Assembly: GCA_044370415.1 (NCBI GenBank)
Contig: JBILVO010000004.1
Coordinates: 7,908 to 71,907 of the forward strand
From: CAMCQY01 sp044370415
GTDB lineage: Bacteria > Planctomycetota > Planctomycetia > Pirellulales > UBA1268
Length of the DNA: 64,000 bases
Direction: 5' to 3'
Shown here: positions 43,739 through 50,916 of the stretch, piece after piece
Layout: the number at the start of each line of letters is the position of its first letter
Position numbering within the stretch: the stretch's first letter is position 1
Made by a program: the position numbers and the translations under genes
The notes under the pieces: model-generated
Told to the model about the DNA's origin: nothing
Seen by the model: the letters and a program-made list of their open reading frames with translations, nothing else
Databases searched by the model: none

Positions 43739-44425
43739 ATGGCCCACAGTGAAACGTTGTCCAGCAAAGACGTCAGTGTCTCGCGTGGCATTCTTGCCGC
43801 AGTCGTGATCGCGTGCGTCACCCCGGCCTGTCTCGGCTGTGGCCGGCCCGCTGCGGTCGAGGCCGTGCCGCGCGTCCGCGAATCCGCTCCACAACCGGCG
43901 CCGGCGCGGATGGAGCCGGGCGCGCCGGCGGCGCGGTTCCTGCTCACCGAGCGCGACGGCACCCCGTTCGATTCCGCTGCGCTTCGCGGCAAGGTCTGGC
44001 TGGCAAGCGTGTTCTTCGCCAACTGCCCCGGCCCGTGCTTCCGCGAGAACCAGGCGATCGCCGACATCCTGCGGGCCATTCCCGATCCCGATTTCGTCGC
44101 CGTCAGCGTGACCTGCGATCCGGAAAATGACACGCCGGAGGCGCTGCGTCGCTACGCCGAGCGTTTCGAGGCCGACGCGGGCCGCTGGAAGTTCCTCACC
44201 GGCGACATGGCCACGATCAAAGAGCTCGCCAACGGCACCCTCCTGTTGCCGGCGGAAGTGGGCGTGCACTCGGAACGGGGCGTCGTCTTCGACCGGCAGG
44301 GACGGCTGCGCGGCAGCTACCACCTGCTGCAGCCCGACCGCGTGAAGCTGCTGGAGAAGCTGATCCGCGAGGTGCTCGACGAGCCCGCGGACGCCGCCGC
44401 CCCCGGGGAGGAGGTCCGTCCATGA
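43739..44425 (+). CDS. Sco1/SenC-type copper chaperone lipoprotein
   Basis: The protein is 228 residues. The lipobox is PACLGC near residue 34. The thioredoxin-like domain has FFANCPGPCFRENQ (Cys-x3-Cys copper site) and VGVHSERGVVFDRQG (His ligand), which are all the residues needed to load CuA of subunit II. A Pro/Ala linker separates anchor and domain. The start is uncertain: the ATG at 43739 has no strong ribosome-binding site, and the frame stays open through the repeat array. It overlaps the next gene by ATGA. Confidence 0.92.
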   Translation: MAHSETLSSKDVSVSRGILAAVVIACVTPACLGCGRPAAVEAVPRVRESAPQPAPARMEPGAPAARFLLTERDGTPFDSAALRGKVWLASVFFANCPGPCFRENQAIADILRAIPDPDFVAVSVTCDPENDTPEALRRYAERFEADAGRWKFLTGDMATIKELANGTLLLPAEVGVHSERGVVFDRQGRLRGSYHLLQPDRVKLLEKLIREVLDEPADAAAPGEEVRP

Positions 44426-44880
44426 GCCTCGTCGAAGCGGCCCGCGCGCTGCCCGCCGTCAATGCCTCGCTCAACGCGCTGGCGACGATCCTGCTCGTGT
44501 ACGGCTGGGCGGCCATCCGCCGTGGCGACGTTCGCACGCATCGCAAGGCGATGGTGGCGGCGTTCGGCGTGTCGACGCTCTTCCTGGCCTGCTACCTGTC
44601 GTACCACGCCGTCGTGGGGCACGTGCCCTTCGCGGGGCAGGGGATGGCCCGCACGGTCTACTTCACGATCCTGATCTCACACATCCTGCTGGCCGTCGCG
44701 GTGCCCGTGCTGGCGATCTCGATGTTCGCACTGGCGTGGCGGGGCCGTTTCGAAGCGCACCGCCGGCTCGGACGGATCGCACTGCCGATCTGGCTGTACG
44801 TCTCGGTGACCGGCGTCGTGATCTACCTGATGCTCTACCACCTGTTCCCCGGGGCCGTCCCCATCCCGGCGGCAGGCTGA
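44422..44880 (+). CDS. DUF420 membrane protein
   Basis: The protein is 152 residues with four membrane helices. Typical DUF420 features are NASLNALATILLVYGW, RTHRKAMVAAFGVSTLFLACYLSYH, FTILISHILLAVAVPVLA and HRRLGRIALPIWLYVSVTGV. Family members sit beside cytochrome oxidase and Sco genes and are thought to help assembly of the oxidase; the mechanism is unknown. The start overlaps the Sco stop. Confidence 0.92.
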   Translation: MSLVEAARALPAVNASLNALATILLVYGWAAIRRGDVRTHRKAMVAAFGVSTLFLACYLSYHAVVGHVPFAGQGMARTVYFTILISHILLAVAVPVLAISMFALAWRGRFEAHRRLGRIALPIWLYVSVTGVVIYLMLYHLFPGAVPIPAAG

Positions 44881-44930
44881 CCGTCCGGCCCGTCGATGGA
44901 GAGACGTCGACAGGGATGACGAGCGGCACG

Positions 44931-44959
44931 TTGGTCGACGCGGCACGGGAGCCTATGAT
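44931..44959 (+). promoter_or_regulatory. Candidate internal promoter in the oxidase cluster
   Basis: TTGGTC (44931-44936), 17 bp, then TATGAT (44954-44959). The -10 box is strong. The inferred start near 44967 gives a leader of about 75 nt to the ATG at 45042, allowing separate expression of the three downstream membrane proteins. Confidence 0.45.
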
Positions 44960-45041
44960 TGAATCAGACGTGCTGGGTGATGCAGGCTCGGCGGCCGTCG
45001 CCGGCATGCCGGAGGCACGACGCGGGGAGACGAGGCGAACC

Positions 45042-45407
45042 ATGCTCGAGATGGCGAAACGAGCCCTCCACATCCTCCGTTCGCCGACGTCGCGCGGCCT
45101 GCTCGCCGCGGCCGTGCTGCTGCTCTGCGTGGCCGCGGGGTCCGAGGCCCTCGGCTGCCCGAACTGCAAGGACGCGGTCAACACGACCGACCCGGAGGGC
45201 CTGAACGTCGCCCGCGGCTACTTCTACAGCATTCTGCTGATGCTGGCGATGCCGTTCACGCTCGTCGGCTCGTTCGGCATCTACGTCTGGCGCGAGATGC
45301 GCCGGCAGCGACAGTCGTCCGACGCCGTGCCGCCCGACTTCGTGGCGGAGCCGCGGCTCGGCGGCGGGCAGGGCGTCGCGTCCCCTCCGACGGCGGCGGT
45401 GCCGTGA
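45042..45407 (+). CDS. Small exported membrane protein of the oxidase cluster
   Basis: The protein is 121 residues. An N-terminal signal (LLAAAVLLLCVAAGSEALG) is followed by GCPNCKDAV, a CxxC pair close to the membrane, then one membrane helix (GYFYSILLMLAMPFTLVGSF) and a basic cytoplasmic tail. Similar small proteins with a GCPNCK motif accompany planctomycete oxidase operons. The CxxC may handle copper or thiols during assembly; that is inference. GAGG sits seven bases before the ATG at 45042. Confidence 0.75.
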   Translation: MLEMAKRALHILRSPTSRGLLAAAVLLLCVAAGSEALGCPNCKDAVNTTDPEGLNVARGYFYSILLMLAMPFTLVGSFGIYVWREMRRQRQSSDAVPPDFVAEPRLGGGQGVASPPTAAVP

Positions 45408-46426
45408 CCGACGAGCCGTCGCCATCCGCGCCGGTCGCCCCCCCGCGCGACAGTGGCGCACGGCGCGGCGACGGCCCCCGCAACTTCCTCTCCCGGCGGG
45501 AAAACCGGCGGATCTTCTGGCTCTTCATGCCGCCCGCCATGCTCGTGATGCTCGCGCTCGGCTGGGTCGAGCGGCAGTGGTTCGGCCGACCGGCGGCACC
45601 GTCGCCGCCGCAGGTCGACACGCGGGTGGCGGCGATCCGCGGCGAGGCACCGGACGCCGAATCGGTGATGATCGAGATGGACCGGGAACAGCCGGCCACG
45701 CTGCCGGAAGAACGCGGGCTGGCCGCGTCGGCCGAGGCGCTGGCGAAGGTGCGGGACGACACGGTCTTCCGGGCCGCCGACGAGGATGCGTGGTTCCAGA
45801 TCCTGACGACGCTCCGCTCGGCCGAGTCCGGCCCGCCGCCGCGGTCCGCCGCACAGGCGGTGAGCTTCGCCGAGCTCTTCGGCCAACCGACGAGCTTCCG
45901 CGGCCGGCTGGTCCGGTTTCGCGGCACGCTGCGCCGGCTCGAGAAGCTCGCAGCCCCGCCCAACCCGTACGGCTTCGCCGACTACTGGCAGGGATGGCTG
46001 GAGCCCGAGGGCGGCCCCCCTTCGCCGATCGTGGTCTACTTCCTGCAGGTGCCTCCACGGATTCCCGAGGGCCCGTCGATCCGTGAACCGGTCGAGGTGG
46101 TGGGCTACTTCTTCAAGCGCTGGGCATACGCCGCGACCGACGCCGTGCGGCTCGCGCCGCTCGTGCTCGCCCTCGAGCCCGCCTGGCGGCAGCAGCCCGC
46201 CGGCCGACGCGGGAACGACCCGATCGGCACCGCCGCCCTGCTCACGATCGCGGCGATTGTCCTGCTCACGCTCGCGGGCATCCGGGCCGCGGGTGGCGGC
46301 CCATCCCAGCGCCGTCCTCCGGCGGAACCGCGTGACCTCGCCACCGCGCTGGCCGACGTGGAGGCCTGCTCCACGGAGGAATCGCTGCGCCGGCTTGCCG
46401 ATGCGGCTCGAAACCGCGAACCTTGA
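45404..46426 (+). CDS. Two-helix membrane protein of unknown function, paralogue 1
   Basis: The protein is 340 residues. The start is a GTG overlapping the previous stop (GTGA). One helix near residue 45 (IFWLFMPPAMLVMLALGWV) and one near 275 (TAALLTIAAIVLLTLAGI) flank a soluble domain. That domain contains SFRGRLVRFRGTLRRLEKL, YWQGWLEPEGG and EVVGYFFKRWAYAATDA, a beta-barrel-like pattern resembling an OB fold. The C-terminal region repeats the layout of the next gene (FKRxxY, Ala-Trp, then a helix). No function is known to me. Confidence 0.7.
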   Translation: MTDEPSPSAPVAPPRDSGARRGDGPRNFLSRRENRRIFWLFMPPAMLVMLALGWVERQWFGRPAAPSPPQVDTRVAAIRGEAPDAESVMIEMDREQPATLPEERGLAASAEALAKVRDDTVFRAADEDAWFQILTTLRSAESGPPPRSAAQAVSFAELFGQPTSFRGRLVRFRGTLRRLEKLAAPPNPYGFADYWQGWLEPEGGPPSPIVVYFLQVPPRIPEGPSIREPVEVVGYFFKRWAYAATDAVRLAPLVLALEPAWRQQPAGRRGNDPIGTAALLTIAAIVLLTLAGIRAAGGGPSQRRPPAEPRDLATALADVEACSTEESLRRLADAARNREP

Positions 46427-46514
46427 CGAGGCGGGCGGCTGCGGCGGCACTGGCCGCGACGGCGGGCCGTCCCGCGTCGGGTGTGCTCGCGCGCCGCCAC
46501 GCGTCGTCTCCGTC

Positions 46515-46562
46515 ATGCCCCCGATGCTCACCATGTCCCCGATCACCATGCCCCCGATCACC
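46515..46562. repeat. Short tandem repeat before the second paralogue
   Basis: Three imperfect copies of ATGCCCCCGATCACC (18, 15 and 15 bp) lie at 46515-46562, in the 151-bp gap between the paralogues. Each copy contains an ATG in one frame, giving several possible upstream starts for the next gene. The proper start is more likely 46578, which has GGGAG upstream. Confidence 0.7.
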
Positions 46563-46577
46563 CAGGGAGCCAGCGCG

Positions 46578-47942
46578 ATGAACGCGGCACACCACCCCGC
46601 ACGCGACAACCGGACCGCTCTCTGCGCTCTCCTCCGCATCGCCACGGCCGTCGCCGTGCTGGCCGCGGCCGGGTCGGTCTGGGCCTCGTCGCTCGACGAC
46701 TACCTCGCCACCTGGAAGATCGACCGCCAGGCTCGTGCCGTGCTGGAGGAGCCGGGGGCTTGGAGCGACGCGAAGCAGGAGGCCACGCTGCGGGTGCTGG
46801 CCCGATTGACGCGGGCGCCGGCCACGCTCGCCGAGCAGTGGGCCGGCAACGCGGTGCCGGTCGACGAGCTCGCCCCAGACGCGCGGGTGCAGGACCGGCT
46901 GGTGCGGATCGCGGGCCGCGCCGGGTTCGTGACCGCCGTGCCGCTGCCCGCCGGGCAGGCGGAGCTTGCCGGCCGGAAGGAACTCGACGTGGTACGGATC
47001 GTGACGGCTGCGGGCACCACCGTCGACGTAATCGCCGACCATGTTCCGCGGGCCTGGCCGCGCGGCCGGCCGATCGACGAGCCGGCGACCACCGTGGGCC
47101 TGCCGCTGGCGGAGGAGGGCGGACCGGCGTCCGCGCCCGCGACCGGCCCCCGGCTGCTGGTGGCGGCCGCACGGGTGGCCTGGCAGCCGGCCACGCCGCT
47201 CGGCGAGCTGGGCATGGACTACGGCCTGTTCGACTCGGTCGAGGACGGCCAGAAGCTGGTCGCGGGCGACACCGAGGCGTTCTACGCGACGCTCGCAGCG
47301 GCCGGCCGTGTCGAACCGGCCGAGCCCCCGACCGGCCCGCTGGACGACGTCGTCCCGCTCATCGATCCCGGCCAGCGCTGGATCGAGTCGCATCGTGGCG
47401 AGATGGTCACGATCGAGGGCGTGGCCCGCCGCGCGACCCGCATCGCGGTGGACGACCCCCGGCGGCGCCAGCAGCTCGGCACGGACCACTATTGGGAGCT
47501 GTTCGTCTTCGTGCCGACGCCGCTGATCAAGGTGAACGAGCGGCTGCAGCAGGACTACCCGATCGTCTGCTGCATGCGGTCGCTGCCGCCGGGCATGCCG
47601 ACCGGCCAGCGGATCGGCGAGCGGGTGCGGGTGTCGGGCTTCGCCTTCAAGCGTTACGGCTATCCGCTCCAGGATCTGCGGATCACGTCGTCGCAGGGGG
47701 ACGAGGTGCAGAAGGATCAGCGCCGGGAGACGGCGTTGATCATCGGCCGGCAGCCCGCCTGGCTGCCGGCGCCGAACCCGGCCAGCGCGACCAACATGCT
47801 CGGCTGGGCCTTTCTCGGGCTCGCCGCCATCGTGGGCCTCGCGCTCGCGTTCGCCGCCTGGTCGTTCTCCCGCGACTCCCGCCGCCACGACCGGCGCACC
47901 CGCGGCGGCCTGCCCGACCGCATCGACCTGCGGGAGCCGTGA
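46578..47942 (+). CDS. Exported membrane protein of unknown function, paralogue 2
   Basis: The protein is 454 residues. A signal peptide (TAVAVLAAAGSVWASS) precedes a long periplasmic part. It appears to hold two OB-like beta domains: one around DRLVRIAGRAGFVTAV, and another around GEMVTIEGVARRATRIAVDD with YWELFVFVPTPLI and RVSGFAFKRYGYPLQD. One membrane helix (LGWAFLGLAAIVGLALAFAAW) and a basic tail end it. The last 200 residues match the layout of the preceding gene. Both close the oxidase cluster and may assist assembly; this is context only. Confidence 0.7.
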   Translation: MNAAHHPARDNRTALCALLRIATAVAVLAAAGSVWASSLDDYLATWKIDRQARAVLEEPGAWSDAKQEATLRVLARLTRAPATLAEQWAGNAVPVDELAPDARVQDRLVRIAGRAGFVTAVPLPAGQAELAGRKELDVVRIVTAAGTTVDVIADHVPRAWPRGRPIDEPATTVGLPLAEEGGPASAPATGPRLLVAAARVAWQPATPLGELGMDYGLFDSVEDGQKLVAGDTEAFYATLAAAGRVEPAEPPTGPLDDVVPLIDPGQRWIESHRGEMVTIEGVARRATRIAVDDPRRRQQLGTDHYWELFVFVPTPLIKVNERLQQDYPIVCCMRSLPPGMPTGQRIGERVRVSGFAFKRYGYPLQDLRITSSQGDEVQKDQRRETALIIGRQPAWLPAPNPASATNMLGWAFLGLAAIVGLALAFAAWSFSRDSRRHDRRTRGGLPDRIDLREP

Positions 47943-48150
47943 GCCGGACGCCGATCATCCGCTCCCGCCCCTCGCCTCCCTCTATACATGCCGGCATTCC
48001 GGCGTTTCAGCGGCGTTTTGCCCGCGGGACTTGCCGCCGATGCGGGCGGCCGCGAAAACCTCCGGTTTCGAGCCCGGCCGCGCGACGGCCCGCCTTCCCG
48101 CGCGGCTGCGGCAGATTCCCCCCACCACGCCCACACAAGGAACAGCGATC

Positions 48151-49107
48151 ATGCGACGCGCAAAAATTTCCATCATCGGTGCCGGCAACGTCGGGGCGAC
48201 GACCGCTCACTGGTGCGCCGCCGCGGAGCTCGGCGACATCGTCCTGCTCGACATCCCGGCCACCGAGGGGATGCCGGCCGGCAAGGCGCTCGACCTGTTC
48301 CAGGCGGCGCCGATCGTCGGCTACGACGCCCGCCTGACGGGCACCACCGACTGGGCCGACACGGCCGGCAGCGACGTGGTCGTCGTCACCGCCGGCATCG
48401 CCCGCAAGCCCGGCATGAGCCGCGACGACCTGCTCTCGACAAACGCCAAGATCGTGGGCGACGTGGCGGCGAAGATCAAGGAAACCAGCCCGCAGGCCGT
48501 GGTCATCGTCGTGAGCAACCCGCTCGACGCGATGGTGCAGCGGACGTTCCAGGTGACCGGGTTCCCGCCGGCCCGCGTGCTCGGCCAGGCCGGCATCCTC
48601 GACACCGCGCGGTACCGGGCGTTCCTCGCCATGGAGCTCGACGTCAGCGTGGAGGACATCTCGGCGATGCTGCTCGGCGGGCACGGTGACACGATGGTGC
48701 CGGTGCCCAGCTGCACGAGCGTCGGCGGCATCCCGGTCACGCAGCTCGTCCCCCAGGAGCGTCTCGACGCCATCGTCACCCGCGCCCGCAACGGCGGCGC
48801 CGAGATCGTCGGACTCCTGAAGACGGGCAGTGCCTACTACGCCCCAGCCGCCGCCACGACCCAGATGGTCGAGGCGGTCGTGAAGGACAAGAAGCGGCTC
48901 GTGCCGTGCGCCGCCTACTGCGGCAAGGAATACGGCGTGGGGGGGTACTTCGTCGGCGTGCCGGTGGTGCTCGGCAGTGGCGGCGTGGAGCGGATCATCG
49001 AGTTGAAGCTGCTCCCCGACGAGCGGGCTGCGCTCGATAAGAGCATCGCGGCTGTGAAGGAGCTCGTCGCCGCGATGGACCGCCTCACCGGCCACCGCCA
49101 GGCCTGA
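48151..49107 (+). CDS. mdh: Malate dehydrogenase (LDH-like type)
   Basis: The protein is 318 residues. NAD-binding ISIIGAGNVGATTAHW is followed by VVVVTAGIARKPGMSRDDLL (active-site loop with substrate-binding Arg), VSNPLDAMV, GQAGILDTARYR and GGHGDTMVPV with the catalytic His. The loop Arg of the APRK/ARKPGMSR type points to malate rather than lactate as substrate. It belongs to the tricarboxylic acid cycle. AAGGA lies eleven bases before the ATG. Stand-alone gene. Confidence 0.95.
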   Translation: MRRAKISIIGAGNVGATTAHWCAAAELGDIVLLDIPATEGMPAGKALDLFQAAPIVGYDARLTGTTDWADTAGSDVVVVTAGIARKPGMSRDDLLSTNAKIVGDVAAKIKETSPQAVVIVVSNPLDAMVQRTFQVTGFPPARVLGQAGILDTARYRAFLAMELDVSVEDISAMLLGGHGDTMVPVPSCTSVGGIPVTQLVPQERLDAIVTRARNGGAEIVGLLKTGSAYYAPAAATTQMVEAVVKDKKRLVPCAAYCGKEYGVGGYFVGVPVVLGSGGVERIIELKLLPDERAALDKSIAAVKELVAAMDRLTGHRQA

Positions 49108-49143
49108 GCGACGCAGGCCTCACAGGCCGTGGATACATTCATT

Positions 49144-49201
49144 CGCCGCTGGAGGCGGCGGCAGCGAGCGCCGAAAAACATCGGCTTCTTCGCCGCTCGC
49201 T
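49144..49201. other. Group of stable stem-loops downstream of mdh
   Basis: CGCCGC-TGGAG-GCGGCG (49144-49160) is followed by AGCGAGCG (49163-49170) pairing with CGCTCGCT (49194-49201), with an inner CCGA/TCGG stem (49171-49174, 49181-49184). It may end the mdh transcript or be part of a structured RNA; no clean U-tract follows. The rest of the 418-bp gap (49108-49525) holds no convincing ORF, and no good promoter was found for the operon that follows. Confidence 0.45.
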
Positions 49202-49525
49202 CTCGTGGAGAAAGGCCAGGGAGGGCTTTTCCCACAGCCAGCTGAGCAGCGCATCTGCGACACGTACGGCCGACCGATGCGGCCGCGTTCCGCCCGAGTC
49301 GCTTCGTGGTCAACAGGGCGCCTCTTCCATGCCGCCGCGACGGCACGGGCCCGCTTGCGCCGATTGCCCGTCTTACCCCGCCTCTCCCGGGGCTTCTCCG
49401 CGTGATCCTGCCGTTGCCGCCCCTGGGAGGTTCCGTTACAAACCCCGGGCCTGAAACGGCCTGTTCGTCCCGGTTTTTCGCCGCGAACACGTGCCGGAGC
49501 ACGAGGCCCAGCCCAGAGGTGTCCG

Positions 49526-50287
49526 ATGAGCAGCCGCCTTCCGGAACGGAAACAGGATCATCGGAAACAGGATCTTCGGGCCTCGGGCGGCCGCCGCCGT
49601 GCGGCTGGGCGACGGCCGGCCGTCGCCACCGTGGCCGGGTCATCCGCCTGGCTCGGGGACGACCGCCTCTTCACGCCGCTGGCGTACGAGCCCGGCTACG
49701 ACTACCCGCTGCTGGTCTGGCTGCCCGGGCAGGCGGAGGAGGAGCCGGCCAAGCGATTCGATCTGGCCCGCACGATGACGCGGGTGAGCCTCCGCAATTT
49801 CGTCGCGATCCAGCCGCTGCCCGCGGCGGATGATCCGGCGACGCTCGGCTGGGACGACCTGGTCTTCCGCTCGATCGACCGCGTCCGCGAACGGCTCTCG
49901 ATCCATCGCCGACGCGTCTTCCTCGTGGGCCGTGGTTCGGGCGGCACCGAGGCGTTTCGCATCGCCTGCCGGCATCCCGACGCCTTCGCCGGTGTCGTGT
50001 CGATCGGCGGGCCGTTTCCTCTCGACGAGGGGCTGTTCGCACGGATCGCCGAGGTGCGACGCCTCCCGATGCTGCTCTGCTGCCGACAGGGCGGTGCCGA
50101 CGACGTCCGCGCCGCGCACGTGGACCGCACCCTGCGGCTCTTCCACGCCGCCGGCGCGTCGCTCGCCATGCGGATCTATCCCGGCCGCAACGACCTGGCC
50201 CGTGGAGTCCTGGCCGACGTGAACCGCTGGGTCATGGACGAAGTCTGCGGCAGTCCGGCCAACGTCCACTCGCTCTCCGCCTCGTGA
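49526..50287 (+). CDS. Alpha/beta-hydrolase (esterase-like), first gene of the export-gate operon
   Basis: The protein is 253 residues. A basic, poorly conserved N-terminus is followed by an esterase-D/polyhydroxybutyrate-depolymerase-like pattern: YPLLVWLPGQAEEE, then the nucleophile elbow VGRGSGG with Ser, GVVSIGGPFP, and a likely acid in the QGGADD tract. No clear catalytic His was placed. There is no signal peptide. GAGGTG lies just before the ATG. The stop overlaps the next gene's start (GTGA, 50284-50287), tying it to the flagellar-type genes. Confidence 0.75.
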   Translation: MSSRLPERKQDHRKQDLRASGGRRRAAGRRPAVATVAGSSAWLGDDRLFTPLAYEPGYDYPLLVWLPGQAEEEPAKRFDLARTMTRVSLRNFVAIQPLPAADDPATLGWDDLVFRSIDRVRERLSIHRRRVFLVGRGSGGTEAFRIACRHPDAFAGVVSIGGPFPLDEGLFARIAEVRRLPMLLCCRQGGADDVRAAHVDRTLRLFHAAGASLAMRIYPGRNDLARGVLADVNRWVMDEVCGSPANVHSLSAS

Positions 50288-50826
50288 CAGGCAACACGAC
50301 GATGTCGCTCCCCTCCCGTTCCCGCCACCTGGTTCCCGACGGCGCGTCGCTCCGCGACCTGCTCGCGTCGATCGTCGCCGACTGCTGCCGCTCCGCCCGG
50401 GAGCGGGGCCTGCCCGCCGTCGCCGTGACGCTCGATGCGCCCGGAGGGCAGCTCGTCCCGGCCGCGGCCACACCGCTTCGCCGCCTCCTCGAATCGCTGC
50501 TGCGCCGGGCCGTCGAGTCGGCCGCGGGAGCCGAGCGTGAGGGGGATGCCCCGCTGATGCGCGAAGTGCTTGTGACAAGCGTCGACATGGACGATTGCAT
50601 CGAGATCGAGGTCGCCGATTCCGGGGCCGGACTCCCGCGGGAGGTCCGCGCGTGGCTCGCCGGCCAAGGCGACGAGACGCCCGCCGGGGCGGGGCTGGCG
50701 CTGGCTGCGGTGCGGGCGGCGGCCGATCGGATCGGCGGCACGGTCTGCGCCGTCGATTGCCCCGAGGGAGGCGTGGCCGTCACGCTCCGCCTGCCGCGTC
50801 GTCAGGCACAGCGGCTGGCCGCCTGA
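50284..50826 (+). CDS. HATPase-fold protein (histidine-kinase-like ATP-binding domain)
   Basis: The protein is 180 residues. It contains the G1 box in EIEVADSGAGLPREV and the G2-like box GAGLALAAVRAAADRIGG typical of the GHKL ATPase fold. The N-box helix (LRRLLESLLRRAVESA) lacks the standard Asn. No phosphoacceptor His or sensor domain is present, so it is an isolated ATPase domain, similar to anti-sigma kinases or degenerate histidine kinases. The start is the overlapping GTG at 50284, or ATG 50302. It lies 90 bp before the fliF-fliO frame. Confidence 0.7.
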   Translation: MTGNTTMSLPSRSRHLVPDGASLRDLLASIVADCCRSARERGLPAVAVTLDAPGGQLVPAAATPLRRLLESLLRRAVESAAGAEREGDAPLMREVLVTSVDMDDCIEIEVADSGAGLPREVRAWLAGQGDETPAGAGLALAAVRAAADRIGGTVCAVDCPEGGVAVTLRLPRRQAQRLAA

Positions 50827-50916
50827 CCCGCCCGAGCACCACCGCGGTCCGACACACCACGAGGACGTCGCCGCACAACCGGTCTTTTCACGGCCGCACG
50901 TCACGAAGGGCAGTGC

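Noticed and set aside
49108..49525. Possible gene in the gap after mdh (66-residue ORF at 49205)
   Set aside because: There is no ribosome-binding site, no domain pattern and the composition is non-coding-like; only stem-loops were seen.
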